A stretch of DNA of 64,000 nucleotides. Origin: Microvirga lotononidis. GTDB taxonomy: Bacteria > Pseudomonadota > Alphaproteobacteria > Rhizobiales > Beijerinckiaceae. The stretch spans positions 4,788,001 to 4,852,000 of the forward strand of contig NZ_CP141048.1 in assembly GCF_034627025.1 (NCBI RefSeq). Direction: 5' to 3'. Position 1 is the stretch's first letter. Every line of letters starts with the position of its first letter. Below, one piece after another: positions 8,745 through 18,187 of the stretch. Below the pieces are notes generated by a model. That model was given only the letters and a program-made list of their open reading frames with translations, was not told the origin of the DNA and ran no database searches. The position numbers were made by a program, and so were the translations under genes.

Positions 8745-9284
8745 CTAGAACGGAATGTCGTCGTCGAGATCGTTGTAGCGGGAGCCGCCGCCGCCACCTC
8801 CCCCACCGCCACCGCTGCCGCCGAAGGACGGAGCCGGTCGCCGATCCTGCGACGGGGACGAGCGTCCGAAATCGCCGCCGCGGCTGATCTGGCCCGGCTC
8901 CTCGTCGCCGTACTCGGAGGCGCCACCCCCGCCGCGGCTGTCCAGGATCGTCAGCTCACCGCGGAAGCGCTGCAGCACCACCTCGGTGGTGTACTTCTCC
9001 TGCCCCTGCTGGTCCGTCCACTTGCGCGTCTGCAGCTGGCCCTCGACATACACCTTCGAGCCCTTCTTCAGGTACTGCTCCGCCACCCGCGCCAGGTTCT
9101 CGTTGAAGATCACCACCGAGTGCCACTCGGTCTTCTCCTTGCGCTCGCCCGTGCCCTTGTCCTTCCACGTCTCCGACGTGGCGATCCGCAGGTTCACCAC
9201 CGGCTCCCCGTTCGACAGACGCCGCACCTCAGGGTCCCGACCCAGGTTCCCCACCAAAATCACCTTGTTCACACTGCCTGCCAT
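8745..9284 (-). CDS. ssb: Single-stranded DNA-binding protein
   Basis: 179 residues. The N-terminal OB fold (about 1-112) begins [20 protein letters not shown] and contains the [22 protein letters not shown] segment typical of bacterial SSB. A glycine-rich linker with a run of ten glycines follows, and the protein ends in DLDDDIPF, the acidic tip that recruits replication and repair proteins. Start chosen at 9284, where AGAGAGG precedes the ATG; the longer frame adds an Ala/Arg-rich leader with no ribosome site. The homopolymeric glycine tract is encoded by GCC/CCC/CCG-rich DNA (8780-8825) and may vary in length. It shares an intergenic region with uvrA, as in many bacteria. Confidence 0.96.
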   Translation of the reverse strand: MAGSVNKVILVGNLGRDPEVRRLSNGEPVVNLRIATSETWKDKGTGERKEKTEWHSVVIFNENLARVAEQYLKKGSKVYVEGQLQTRKWTDQQGQEKYTTEVVLQRFRGELTILDSRGGGGASEYGDEEPGQISRGGDFGRSSPSQDRRPAPSFGGSGGGGGGGGGGSRYNDLDDDIPF

Positions 9285-9418
9285 CGGGCGCGCCTCTCTT
9301 TGATGCTTGAGGGCGAGTTCTGAAGCCGGAGCGGCCGCACGGCAAGCCATCGGCCGGGTTCTGCACAGGGCTGTCCCCAGTTAAGGGATGCTCGCCTGGA
9401 TCGTGGCACCGACACGGA

Positions 9419-9766
9419 TCAATGCGCGAGAGCCTTCCGGACCATGGCCAAGGCCTCGTCGCAGCCCGCCCTGTCACCGGCGGCATCGGCCGCGCGCGCC
9501 CGGGCCAGCGCCGCCAGGGCCGCCTCCTCCGGCTTGCCCTCGCCAAGCTTCTGCTCCGCTGCGGCAATCGAGGCCGGCGTCGGCTGCCGTCGCAGCAATG
9601 CTGCCGTGGATTCGGGGCCGGCTCGCCCCGCTCCTGCCGCCGAGTCGATCCGGGCATCGACCTGTGCCTGGGCTCCGTCGATCTCCTGCGTGCACGGACC
9701 CGCTTGGCTCTGTTGGATCATGAGGGGCAGGAACACACTTCCAAGCAGGATAAGCCGATGAACCAT
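9419..9766 (-). CDS. Small exported alpha-helical protein
   Basis: 115 residues. A signal peptide is evident (MVHRLILLGSVFLPLMIQQ, cleavage likely after SQA), and the mature part has two cysteines (GPCTQEI and GCDEAL) and an Ala/Glu-rich helical body. GAGAGGAG precedes the ATG at 9766 by 9 nt. I do not recognise a named family; similar short periplasmic proteins with a CTQEI start occur in Rhizobiales. It lies between ssb and uvrA and reads with ssb, 134 bases upstream of it. Confidence 0.75.
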   Translation of the reverse strand: MVHRLILLGSVFLPLMIQQSQAGPCTQEIDGAQAQVDARIDSAAGAGRAGPESTAALLRRQPTPASIAAAEQKLGEGKPEEAALAALARARAADAAGDRAGCDEALAMVRKALAH

Positions 9767-9960
9767 GACCAGCACTCCTCTCGAACGGACAAGCTAGGAT
9801 GCGCTTGAATTATAGCCGATCCTGATCTGCAAACACGGCTTTATCTCGGCTTTCGGACCTATTTCCGGCGCATGGTGTCCCGACCTGTCATTCAGGGCGG
9901 CCATGTCTTCCGTCGGGCCGGAAGATGTCCGCGGCGCCGCTTGCCCGTCGTACCCTCTTT

Positions 9961-9975
9961 GTTCTAGGATCGAAC
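9961..9975. promoter_or_regulatory. Possible LexA-like palindrome upstream of uvrA
   Basis: GTTC-TAGGATC-GAAC lies 101 bases before the uvrA start. Alphaproteobacterial LexA usually binds the direct repeat GTTC-N7-GTTC; here the second half is inverted, so this is a variant at best. The position and the SOS role of uvrA are the only support. Confidence 0.3.
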
Positions 9976-10075
9976 CCTGGAATCATCCGCCGCATTGCGC
10001 CGGCGGTCCGGGCACCACATATCGGGGAGCCGGCCGGATTCAGGCTGGACCTTCCACTTCAAGGCTTTGCGGGCA

Positions 10076-13057
10076 ATGGCTAAACTCGACGAATTGTTCA
10101 ACCGCGCCAAGGCGGGCGATCCGGACGCGCGCGTGATCTCCGTACGCGGGGCGCGGGAGCACAACCTCAAGAACGTCGATCTCATGGTCCCGCGGGACAA
10201 GTTCGTCGTGTTCACGGGGCTCTCCGGCTCGGGCAAGTCGTCGCTGGCTTTCGACACGATCTATGCCGAGGGGCAGCGCCGTTACGTCGAGTCCCTCTCG
10301 GCCTATGCCCGCCAGTTCCTCGAAATGATGCAGAAGCCGGACGTGGACCAGATCGACGGTCTTTCGCCCGCCATCTCCATCGAGCAGAAGACCACGTCCA
10401 AGAATCCCCGCTCGACGGTCGGCACCGTCACCGAGATCTACGATTACATGCGCCTGCTCTGGGCGCGCGTCGGCATTCCCTATTCGCCGGCCACCGGCCT
10501 GCCCATCGAGAGCCAGACCGTCAGCCAGATGGTCGACCGGGTGCTGGAATTGCCGGAAAAGACCCGCCTCTACCTGCTGGCCCCGGTGGTGCGCGGCCGC
10601 AAGGGCGAATACCGCAAGGAAATCGCCGAGTTCCAGAAGAAGGGCTTTCAGCGCCTGAAGATCGACGGCGAATATTACGCCATCGACGAGGCCCCTGCCC
10701 TCGACAAGAAGTTCAAGCACGACATCGACGTGGTGGTGGACCGTATCGTGGTGCGGGCCGACATCGCCGCGCGCCTGGCGGAATCCTTCGAGACGGCGCT
10801 CGAACTGACGGACGGCATCGCGGTCATCGAATACGCGGACGAGAAGGACGAGAAGGGCAAGGCGAAGCACATCGTCTTCTCGTCCAAGTTCGCCTGCCCG
10901 GTCTCCGGCTTCACGATTCCCGAAATCGAGCCGCGCCTGTTCTCGTTCAACAATCCCTTCGGCGCCTGCCCGACCTGTGGCGGCATCGGCCACGAGATGC
11001 GCATCGACGAGGCGCTCGTGGTGGACGAGACGCTCTCCCTGAAGCGCGGCGCCATCATGCCGTGGGCCAAGTCGTCCTCGCCCTATTACGGCCAGACGCT
11101 CGAGGCGCTCACCAAGCACTACAAGGCTTCCATGACGAAGCCCTGGTCCGAGCTGTCGGAAGAGGTGCGCAACGTCATTCTCTACGGCTCGGACGGCGTG
11201 TCGATCCGCATGGCCTATGACGACGGCATGCGCGCCTACGAGGTGAGGAAGCCATTCGAGGGCGTGATCCCGAACCTGGAACGCCGCTACAAGGAAACCG
11301 AGAGCGACTGGGCCCGCGAAGAGATCGGCCGCTTCATGAGCGAGACGCCCTGCGAGGCCTGCGGCGGCAAGCGCCTGAAGCCCGAAGCGCTTGCGGTGAA
11401 GATCGCCGGTTCCGACATCGGCGATGCCACGGCGCTCTCCGTGAAGGATGCCCACGAGTGGTTCGGCGGCCTCTCCAAGAAGCTCAACAAGAAGCAGAAC
11501 GACATCGCCGGCCGCATTCTCAAGGAAATCCGCGACCGTCTCACCTTCCTGGTCGATGTGGGCCTGGAATACCTGACGCTCGCCCGATCCTCCGGCACCC
11601 TGTCGGGCGGCGAGAGCCAGCGCATCCGTCTCGCCAGCCAGATCGGCTCCGGCCTGACGGGCGTTCTCTACGTGCTCGACGAGCCATCCATCGGCCTGCA
11701 CCAGCGCGACAATGAGCGCCTGCTCGTCACCCTCAAGCGCCTGCGCGATCTCGGCAACACGGTCATCGTCGTCGAGCATGACGAGGATGCGATCCTTCAG
11801 GCCGACTACGTGTTCGATATCGGCCCGGGCGCCGGCATCCACGGCGGCAAGATCGTCGCCGAGGGCACGCCGGACGAGATCATGGCGAATGCGAAGTCGC
11901 TGACCGGCAAGTACCTGACGGGCGAGATGTCCGTGAAGGTGCCGGCCAAGCGCCGCAAGCCCGACCCGAAGCGCAAGATCAAGCTCGTCGGCGCGAAGGG
12001 CAACAACCTGAAGAACGTCACGGCGGAGATTCCGCTCGGCACCTTTACCTGCATCACCGGCGTGTCCGGCGGCGGCAAGTCCACGCTGGTCATCGACACG
12101 CTCTACAAGGCGGTGGCGCGCAAGCTCAACGGCGCGCTGGAGCACCCTGCCCCGCATGACCGCATCGAGGGGCTTGAGCATCTCGACAAGGTCATCGACA
12201 TCGACCAGTCGCCCATCGGCCGCACGCCGCGCTCGAACCCGGCCACCTATGTCGGCGCCTTCACGCCGATCCGCGAGTGGTTCGCGGGCCTTCCCGAGGC
12301 GAAGGCGCGCGGCTATCAGGCCGGCCGCTTCTCCTTCAACGTGAAGGGCGGACGCTGCGAGGCCTGCTCCGGCGACGGCGTGATCAAGATCGAGATGCAC
12401 TTCCTGCCCGACGTCTACGTCACCTGCGACGTGTGCAAGGGAAAGCGCTACGATCGCGAGACGCTGGAGGTGAAGTACCGCGAGAAATCCATCGCCGACG
12501 TGCTCGACATGACGGTGGAGGAAGCCCGCGACCTCTTCAAGGCCGTGCCGTCGATCCGCGAGAAGATGCAGACGCTCGCGCGCGTCGGCCTCGATTACGT
12601 GCATGTGGGCCAGCAGGCGACGACGCTCTCAGGCGGCGAAGCCCAGCGCGTGAAGCTCTCGAAGGAGCTGTCCAAGCGCGCCACCGGCCGCACGCTCTAC
12701 ATTCTGGACGAGCCGACCACGGGCCTGCACTTCCACGATGTCGCGAAACTCCTCGAAGTGCTGCACGAGCTGGTCGATCAGGGCAACACGGTCGTGGTGA
12801 TCGAGCACAACCTCGAAGTCATCAAGACAGCCGACTGGGTGATCGACATGGGTCCCGAAGGCGGCAACGGCGGCGGGCAGATCGTGGCGCAGGGCACGCC
12901 CGAGGAGATCGCCGAGTCCACGGCGAGCCACACCGGCCGCTTCCTCAAGGAGGTGCTGGAGCGCCGCCCCCTCAAGAAGGAGGCGGCCCCGAAGGACGCC
13001 GCCAAGAAGGCGCCGGCGAAGAAGGACAAGAAGGTGACGCGGCAGGCGGCTGAGTAA
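10076..13057 (+). CDS. uvrA: Excinuclease ABC subunit A
   Basis: 993-residue damage-recognition ATPase of nucleotide excision repair, working as a UvrA dimer with UvrB. It has two ABC modules: Walker A GLSGSGKS (about 48-55) with signature [12 protein letters not shown] and Walker [12 protein letters not shown]; and Walker [10 protein letters not shown] (about 661) with [11 protein letters not shown] and [11 protein letters not shown]. Zinc-finger cysteines are seen at CEACGG in the insertion of the first module and CEAC...CDVC (about 760-786) in the second. The first E. coli zinc-binding CPDH is not conserved (YSPATG instead). The C-terminus is Lys/Ala-rich. The start at 10076 ([12 protein letters not shown]) fits the family; the frame upstream is open but not protein-like. 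Confidence 0.98.
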   Translation: MAKLDELFNRAKAGDPDARVISVRGAREHNLKNVDLMVPRDKFVVFTGLSGSGKSSLAFDTIYAEGQRRYVESLSAYARQFLEMMQKPDVDQIDGLSPAISIEQKTTSKNPRSTVGTVTEIYDYMRLLWARVGIPYSPATGLPIESQTVSQMVDRVLELPEKTRLYLLAPVVRGRKGEYRKEIAEFQKKGFQRLKIDGEYYAIDEAPALDKKFKHDIDVVVDRIVVRADIAARLAESFETALELTDGIAVIEYADEKDEKGKAKHIVFSSKFACPVSGFTIPEIEPRLFSFNNPFGACPTCGGIGHEMRIDEALVVDETLSLKRGAIMPWAKSSSPYYGQTLEALTKHYKASMTKPWSELSEEVRNVILYGSDGVSIRMAYDDGMRAYEVRKPFEGVIPNLERRYKETESDWAREEIGRFMSETPCEACGGKRLKPEALAVKIAGSDIGDATALSVKDAHEWFGGLSKKLNKKQNDIAGRILKEIRDRLTFLVDVGLEYLTLARSSGTLSGGESQRIRLASQIGSGLTGVLYVLDEPSIGLHQRDNERLLVTLKRLRDLGNTVIVVEHDEDAILQADYVFDIGPGAGIHGGKIVAEGTPDEIMANAKSLTGKYLTGEMSVKVPAKRRKPDPKRKIKLVGAKGNNLKNVTAEIPLGTFTCITGVSGGGKSTLVIDTLYKAVARKLNGALEHPAPHDRIEGLEHLDKVIDIDQSPIGRTPRSNPATYVGAFTPIREWFAGLPEAKARGYQAGRFSFNVKGGRCEACSGDGVIKIEMHFLPDVYVTCDVCKGKRYDRETLEVKYREKSIADVLDMTVEEARDLFKAVPSIREKMQTLARVGLDYVHVGQQATTLSGGEAQRVKLSKELSKRATGRTLYILDEPTTGLHFHDVAKLLEVLHELVDQGNTVVVIEHNLEVIKTADWVIDMGPEGGNGGGQIVAQGTPEEIAESTASHTGRFLKEVLERRPLKKEAAPKDAAKKAPAKKDKKVTRQAAE

Positions 13058-13070
13058 GCCTGACGCGCTC

Positions 13071-14141
13071 TCAACGGGATCGCAGGCGCTCGGAAGCCTC
13101 GTCCGCCAGCCGCCTCGTCAGTTCTCCGGCGGGAAGCTCACGGCTCAGAAGCGCCGCCTGCCCGGACCAGAGAGACATGAAATCTCCCGAACCGAGCGGC
13201 TCGGATTTCTGACGCAGGGGAGAAAGCGCGCCACCCGCGAGAGGAAAGGCCGGTGCGAGTTCCGAGATCGGTCCGATCTCGCGCATGACACGGTTGACGA
13301 TGCCCCGGGCCGGACGGCCGGTGAAGACGTTCGTCAAGGCGGTCTTTTCCGCTCCGGCGCCCTTCAACGCTTGCCTGTGAACCGAAGATATCGTGGCTTC
13401 CGGTGTGAACAGGTAGGCCGTTCCGAGCTGCACCGCCGATGCCCCCAGGGCGAGAGCCGCGACGATGCCCCTCGCATCGGCGATCCCACCTGCGGCAATG
13501 ACAGGGACCTTCACCGCATCGACCACCTGCGGCACCAGCGCCATGGTGCCGACCTGCGTTGAGATGTCATCGGTCAGAAAGATTCCTCGATGCCCCCCGG
13601 CTTCGAAGCCCTGTGCGATGATGGCATCGCATCCCTGGTCCTCCAGCCAGCGGGCCTCGTCGATCGTCGTGGCCGAAGACAAGACCTTGGCGCCCGTGTC
13701 CTTCACTCGCTTCAACAGCTCCTGATGCGGCAATCCGAAATGGAAGCTCACGACCTCCGGCCGGAACTCTTCGACCAAACCTAGGAATGTCTCGTCGAAG
13801 GGAGCGCGCGCAGAAGGTGCGGTTTCCATCCCCGGATCAAGCCCGAGCTCCAGATAATAATCCTTCAGGTGCTGCTTCCATGCGGCTTCACGCTCGACAT
13901 CGAAGACAGGCGAATGATGGCAGAAGAAGTTGACGTTGATCGGCTTCGAGGTCTTCCGTCGGATCTTGGCCAGCTCCTCCCTGGCTTTGTCGGGGCTCAG
14001 CAGGGCACAGGGCAGCGAACCCAGACCTCCGGCTTCCGACACTGCGATGACCATCTCCGACAGGTTTGCCCCAGCCATAGGGGCTTGAATGATGGGGAGC
14101 TCGATTCCGAAGAGTTCGAGAATGCGTCGATCGTTCCACAT
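13071..14141 (-). CDS. Nitronate monooxygenase family flavoprotein
   Basis: 356 residues, TIM-barrel FMN enzyme of the nitronate monooxygenase (2-nitropropane dioxygenase) family, oxidising alkyl nitronates such as propionate 3-nitronate. Motifs: IIQAPMAGA at the N-terminus, SEAGGLGSLP, the phosphate-binding QGFEAGGHRG (His is the proposed catalytic base), and PVIAAGGIADARGIVAALALGASAVQLGTAYL. The related enoyl-ACP reductase FabK is possible but the sequence resembles class I NMOs more. Starts at an ATG at 14141. Convergent with uvrA, separated by 13 bases. Confidence 0.9.
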   Translation of the reverse strand: MWNDRRILELFGIELPIIQAPMAGANLSEMVIAVSEAGGLGSLPCALLSPDKAREELAKIRRKTSKPINVNFFCHHSPVFDVEREAAWKQHLKDYYLELGLDPGMETAPSARAPFDETFLGLVEEFRPEVVSFHFGLPHQELLKRVKDTGAKVLSSATTIDEARWLEDQGCDAIIAQGFEAGGHRGIFLTDDISTQVGTMALVPQVVDAVKVPVIAAGGIADARGIVAALALGASAVQLGTAYLFTPEATISSVHRQALKGAGAEKTALTNVFTGRPARGIVNRVMREIGPISELAPAFPLAGGALSPLRQKSEPLGSGDFMSLWSGQAALLSRELPAGELTRRLADEASERLRSR

Positions 14142-14173
14142 GGCAGCTGTCTCCCAGTCCGGTGCACAATGCC

Positions 14174-14950
14174 CTAGCGCGGCCTCAACTCATCCTCCAG
14201 CACCATCTCGTACGGCGTCGTGTCGATGGCGGCGGGGCCGGCATAGGGATGGCTCAGGGCCAGGATGAAATAGAGCGCCAATCCCGTATAGGCTCCGTAG
14301 ACAGACAGGATGGCGATGTGCACCGGATTGGCCGGGAAGATAAGAAAGAAGCCGACCGTGATGGCGAAGCCGGTCAGCGCCATCCACCAGAACAGTGCCG
14401 GCAGGCCGCGATGGGCGAGAGCCAGCCGTGCCTTCCGGTGGTCCTGAAGCTCGTCCATGTTCATGATCAACCGGCCTCGCAGGGATTGCTGCTGGGGCGT
14501 ATCGGCCTTCAGGTTGAGGATGCCCATGTCGATTTCGTTATAGGCCTGCCGCGCCTCCCGGCTGCCGCGCGGATGGGCGGCCGCGTGCCATTCGTTCTGC
14601 AGGACCGCCGTCACGTAGGCGGCGAGCTGACCCCGGAGCACGTCCTTCTCCGGCCCGTTCCATTGGTTCAATTCCAGCACGATATGCTCGATCGTGGTGA
14701 TCTCCTTCGAGACCTCCTGCTGCAGGTTCGTGTGCGTGGACTGGGCATCCGCGAAGACCAGTGCCAGGATCAGGCTGTGGACCGTGCCGATGCGAACGGC
14801 GACCGTTTCGGCGACATCGCGTGTCTTGGTCGGCAGATCGTCGCTCAGGAGCCGCCGCAGCACGATGAACGGAAGAGCCGAGGCGGCAACCGCCAGCAGC
14901 ATCGCGAGGAACGCCCCCAGCCAGGCCGGAATCTGCAGAATGGCCGCCAT
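14174..14950 (-). CDS. DUF4239 (bestrophin-like) membrane protein
   Basis: 258 residues with hydrophobic segments near residues 6-28, 52-67, 196-216 and 221-242 and a long cytoplasmic or periplasmic helical middle. The segment VRIGTVHSLILALVFADAQ and the tryptophan-containing ELNQWNGPEKDVLRGQLAAY are typical of DUF4239 proteins, distantly related to bestrophin channels. AAGGAG stands 6 nt before the ATG at 14950, so the longer frame is rejected. Reads in the same direction as the nitronate monooxygenase, 32 bases upstream, so the two may be cotranscribed. Function unknown. Confidence 0.82.
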   Translation of the reverse strand: MAAILQIPAWLGAFLAMLLAVAASALPFIVLRRLLSDDLPTKTRDVAETVAVRIGTVHSLILALVFADAQSTHTNLQQEVSKEITTIEHIVLELNQWNGPEKDVLRGQLAAYVTAVLQNEWHAAAHPRGSREARQAYNEIDMGILNLKADTPQQQSLRGRLIMNMDELQDHRKARLALAHRGLPALFWWMALTGFAITVGFFLIFPANPVHIAILSVYGAYTGLALYFILALSHPYAGPAAIDTTPYEMVLEDELRPR

Positions 14951-15182
14951 GCGTGCTCCTTGCTCGAGGCGCCTCCTCGCCGGCACCGCCGCGAGGCCGC
15001 ATAAGAGAGCATGCCGTCATGCCCCGTGCCATAGGTTTTCCGGCGAGGAGACTCAGGAAAAGTTGCGTTCGGCGTCGGGACGGTCCGGCTCGCATTCCCC
15101 TTTCGAGCCACTTGCCTCTTTTGAGACACTTGCCCGTTCAGGGCATCGAGGCGATCATCGCTCTGTCACCTTGGAGGAGACG

Positions 15183-15992
15183 ATGGGCTCCACCGATGCA
15201 GCCTTTTCCGGCTCGATTCCGGCACTCTACGAGCGCTATCTCGGCCCCCTGATGTTCGAGCCGTTCGCTGAGGACATGGCGGCCCGCCTGCGCGACATCG
15301 CACAGGGCCGCATTCTGGAGACGGCAGCCGGAACGGGGATCGTGACCCGGGCACTCGCCAGGACACTTCCGCCCGGAGTCACGATCGTCGCGACGGACCT
15401 CAACCAGGCCATGCTCGATCTTGCCGCACAACGGTTGCAGGCCCCGAACGTCGAATGGAGGCAGGCCGACGCCCAGAAACTTCCGTTCGACGACGCCTCC
15501 TTCGACGCAATCGTCTGCCAGTTCGGCGTCATGTTCTTTCCCGACAAGCAGACAGCCTATCGCGAGGCCCTGCGTCTTCTCAAGCCCGGCGGCCGCCTCG
15601 TCTTCAGCGTCTGGAATTCCCTCGACGACAATGAGGTCAGCCGCATCATCTCCGATGCGGCGGGCAAGGCGTTTCCCGACGACCCTCCCCGGTTCATCGA
15701 GCGAGTGCCGTTCGGCTATTTCGACCCGGACCGGATCCGCGGCGAGGTGCAGCAGGCGGGCTTCGAGAATGTCGATATCGAGGTCGTCGGAAAGGTCACG
15801 AAGGCGCCCTCGCCGCGCGAGCCCGCCATCGGCCTCTGCCAGGGCAGCCCGCTCCGACCCGAACTCGAGGCAAGGTCCCCCGGGCAGCTCGACGACATCA
15901 CGACCAAAGTGACCGAAGCCCTCGCGGCGCGCTTCGGCACGGGTGCCTTCGAGAACCGCATGAGCGCCCTTGTGGTCACCGCCTGGCGCTAG
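15183..15992 (+). CDS. Class I SAM-dependent methyltransferase
   Basis: 269 residues. SAM-binding motif I is ILETAAGTGIVTRALA (about residues 40-55), followed by the acidic VATDLNQAML, motif QADAQKLPFDDASFDAIVCQFG and the post-motif LKPGGRLVFSVWN, the UbiE/COQ5-type Methyltransf_11 layout. Acceptor unknown. GGAGGA at 15172-15177 precedes the ATG by 5 nt. The frame continues upstream antisense to the DUF4239 gene, but that part is not coding. It is followed by a dispersed palindrome and a strong terminator. Confidence 0.9.
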   Translation: MGSTDAAFSGSIPALYERYLGPLMFEPFAEDMAARLRDIAQGRILETAAGTGIVTRALARTLPPGVTIVATDLNQAMLDLAAQRLQAPNVEWRQADAQKLPFDDASFDAIVCQFGVMFFPDKQTAYREALRLLKPGGRLVFSVWNSLDDNEVSRIISDAAGKAFPDDPPRFIERVPFGYFDPDRIRGEVQQAGFENVDIEVVGKVTKAPSPREPAIGLCQGSPLRPELEARSPGQLDDITTKVTEALAARFGTGAFENRMSALVVTAWR

Positions 15993-16035
15993 CGCATCGG
16001 ACGCAAAGGTGGGAACCGGGTTTGCGTGGATAGAT
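15993..16035. repeat. Dispersed palindrome (ACGCAAA...TTTGCGT family)
   Basis: ACGCAAA (16001-16007) pairs with TTTGCGT (16021-16027) around GGTGGGAACCGGG, flanked by GCGCATCGG and GATGCATC. Related elements with a conserved GTGG-AACC core lie at 21068-21112, 24974-25011 and 45388-45484. Confidence 0.75.
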
Positions 16036-16115
16036 GCATCGAACCAAAAAGGTAAAGCATCGTGCGGACCTCCGGGTCTGCATAGAACGATGTCGAGGCC
16101 GGAGTAACTCCCAAA

Positions 16116-16157
16116 GAAAACGGCGAGGCCCCTCAAGGTCGCGCCGTTTTCTTTTTT
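16116..16157. terminator. Rho-independent terminator, bidirectional
   Basis: GAAAACGGCG (16116-16125) pairs with CGCCGTTTTC (16142-16151) and is followed by TTTTTT, ending the methyltransferase transcript. On the minus strand an A-rich flank gives CTTTGG, so it can also serve the convergent glycine-rich gene. Confidence 0.88.
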
Positions 16158-16170
16158 CATGAGGCGCTTC

Positions 16171-17031
16171 TCAACGCGAGGTCATGCGGCTCATCAGGCT
16201 GCAGAGCGCCTGCATGTCGGAATCGAATGCACCCGGCGAAGCGGAGACGGTGGCGCAGCTCCGACGCAGCTTCACGCGCTCATCCTCGTTCATGCTGCGG
16301 AGTTCGGCCCTGAGACGATCCATCTGGCCGGACCGGCTCGGCCGTCCCGGATTGAGGCTGCCGGTCGTCGACGGGTTGCGCACGCTGCCGGACCCTGTCG
16401 GGTCGGAATTGGCGAAGCCGCCCGTGCCGCCCGGCCTACCGATGCCTCCGGTTCCGCCAGTCCCGCCACCCGGGGCACCACTGCTGGCGCCACCGCCGAT
16501 CCCGATGCCGACACCCGCATCGACACCGTTAGAACCGCCGATCCCGGCACCCACGCCGGCGTTGACGCCACCGGATCCGCCGACATTCGCACCAAGGCCG
16601 GCGGTCACTCCGCTCGACCCGCCGACGCTGGCCCGGCCACCCGCGTTCACGCCGGACGAACCGCCGATATTCGCCCCCAGACCCGCGTCGACGCCGCTTG
16701 CGCCTCCGACATTCGCACCGAGCCCGGCCGACACTCCGTTGGAGCCTCCGATATTCGCGCCGGTCCCGGCTGTGACGTCATTCGAGCCACCGACATTGGC
16801 ACCAGCTCCGGCCGAGACGCCGCTCGCTCCGCCCACATTGGCGCCGAGGCCCGCGGAGATCCCTCTGTCACCGCCGATGTTCACGCCGAGCCCGCCGCCG
16901 ATACCATCCGAACGTCCCCCACGGTCGCGGGCGTCGGCCGGCTGCAAGGACAAAGAAGAAAACAGAAGAACTGCTACGCTACAGACTGAGACTTCACGGC
17001 CGAACCGCAATAACCGTTCACGCGAATTCAT
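16171..17031 (-). CDS. Exported glycine-rich protein with tandem 14-residue repeats
   Basis: 286 residues. The N-terminus has a positively charged stretch and a hydrophobic signal (VCSVAVLLFSSLSL, cleavage likely after ADA). Residues 45-180 are eight full and two partial copies of a 14-residue unit [STDN]-AG-x-GAN-[VI]-GG-x-x-GV, for example SAGLGANVGGASGV, which appears twice. A Gly/Pro-rich linker (180-235) follows, then a charged C-terminal domain (about 236-286: RLRAELRSMNEDERVKLRR) with two cysteines. The repeat period suggests a glycine-rich solenoid or a wall-associated structural protein. I do not know a named family. Transcribed toward the terminator at 16116-16157; about 215 bases of gene-free DNA lie upstream. 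Confidence 0.85.
   Translation of the reverse strand: MNSRERLLRFGREVSVCSVAVLLFSSLSLQPADARDRGGRSDGIGGGLGVNIGGDRGISAGLGANVGGASGVSAGAGANVGGSNDVTAGTGANIGGSNGVSAGLGANVGGASGVDAGLGANIGGSSGVNAGGRASVGGSSGVTAGLGANVGGSGGVNAGVGAGIGGSNGVDAGVGIGIGGGASSGAPGGGTGGTGGIGRPGGTGGFANSDPTGSGSVRNPSTTGSLNPGRPSRSGQMDRLRAELRSMNEDERVKLRRSCATVSASPGAFDSDMQALCSLMSRMTSR
16492..16899 (-). repeat. Coding tandem repeat, 42-bp period
   Basis: About ten copies of a 42-bp unit encode the 14-residue repeats. Codons vary between copies at third positions, so the array is old enough to have drifted rather than a recent slippage product. Confidence 0.85.
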
Positions 17032-17247
17032 CTCTCTACTCCCTAGGAGTTACCCCTTTCGACCCTCGCGTGAAAAGACTCGCCTCTGAGGAAATTAGTT
17101 CCACAACTCTGGATAAATATTCGGCATCGACTGCGCATTGAAGTTTTTACGATAGATCATATCGAGGCTTTACCGTCGCTTCACTGAAAGCTGACGCAAG
17201 CTTTGCTTCAGGAATTCGCGACGGACGACGGCACCTGTCGAACGACC

Positions 17248-17475
17248 TCAGTGCACCGTGTTGTTCAGCATCATGGAATGAAGAAGCGTGCCTCGCGGGC
17301 ACACGATGTCGAGGCGCCAGCCGGACCAGTCCTCGATATCGACGCCGATCTCCTCACGCAGTTCGGTGATGGCAAGGAGAGCCTGAGCCATGGCGCTCTC
17401 CAAGTCATGAACTTCGATCCCTGTATTGTCGACGATCTCTTCATGATCGTTCACAAGGTGAAAGAAGCAGCGCAT
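17248..17475 (-). CDS. DUF6894-type small protein
   Basis: 75 residues, MRCFFHLVNDHEEIVD at the start, closely similar to the protein at 8141-8368 over the whole length (same IVDxxGIEVxDLE, QALxAIxELR, DWxGWxLxIV positions). The ATG at 17475 aligns with the paralogues; a longer frame to 17526 has no ribosome site. Function unknown; no signal peptide. Stands alone, oriented with the hypothetical gene at 17560-18012. Confidence 0.8.
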   Translation of the reverse strand: MRCFFHLVNDHEEIVDNTGIEVHDLESAMAQALLAITELREEIGVDIEDWSGWRLDIVCPRGTLLHSMMLNNTVH

Positions 17476-17559
17476 GTCGGGACCATCACCCCCACGAACC
17501 GGATGAAGTCTGCTAGCTGTTTTCAACAGCGAAGTGAAGCGATCTTAAGCAACAGATCG

Positions 17560-18012
17560 TTACTCATCTTTGGTCGGCGCTTCGCCGACAGGGTCGAAGC
17601 TATCCAAAGCCACCCAACCGACATCCGATCGCGCCACAGGCACGAGATAGGCGCGCCCGTTCTCGAGCTGCTCGATCCGGCATGTGATCGCCCGCTGGTC
17701 TCCCGGAGGACGATACACCACTGTCGCGCCCACCTGGATTCCATCAGGGTAGTTCGCAGACGCGGGAGCGGGCGGCGCTACCGTCTCCGGAGATTGCGAC
17801 GACGGGTCTTCGCCATGACCGGCCCTGACCCTGTCGAGCGCGGCGATCGCCAGCCTTGCCCGGTCCCTGTATCGCTCGCTCACGGATCGCAGGAGGGCGC
17901 CGCGCGTGCGGCCAGGATACCACGAGGTTCCGCCAGCCTTTGCCAGTTCTTCTGCAACGGCTTCAATTTCTTCGTCGGTCACGTCCGCCCCCAGACTTCG
18001 CACGCCATTCAT
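17560..18012 (-). CDS. Conserved hypothetical protein
   Basis: 150 residues, soluble. An N-terminal helical part (DEEIEAVAEELAKA, then WYPGRTRGALLRSVSERYRDRARLAIAALDR) is joined by a Pro/Ser-rich linker to a beta-rich C-terminal part (IQVGATVVYRPPGDQRAITCRIEQLENGRAY in two parts about residues 92-125) that resembles a small barrel. I do not recognise the family. ATG at 18012. The 3' end comes 84 bases before the start of the DUF6894 gene at 17475. Confidence 0.7.
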   Translation of the reverse strand: MNGVRSLGADVTDEEIEAVAEELAKAGGTSWYPGRTRGALLRSVSERYRDRARLAIAALDRVRAGHGEDPSSQSPETVAPPAPASANYPDGIQVGATVVYRPPGDQRAITCRIEQLENGRAYLVPVARSDVGWVALDSFDPVGEAPTKDE

Positions 18013-18187
18013 GAAGACCGTTGCACGATCTGATTGAAGAGTAATTAACGTAGAGTAATGTGAGATTGTGCTCTCAGGAATGGCATTTCACTAGCACTTT
18101 AGTACTTGGACCGAGATCCTTCTCTGTTCGTACCCGTCACGCGGCTACGACTTCTTTATCCTGAAAACATAATAAGGCGAATTTGCA

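Noticed and set aside
10040..12604. 854-residue open frame antisense to uvrA
   Set aside because: Complement of uvrA, skewed composition, no start site.
16184..17089. Proline-rich frame antisense to the glycine-repeat gene
   Set aside because: Complementary strand of Gly codons read as Pro; the signal peptide and ribosome logic favour the minus strand.
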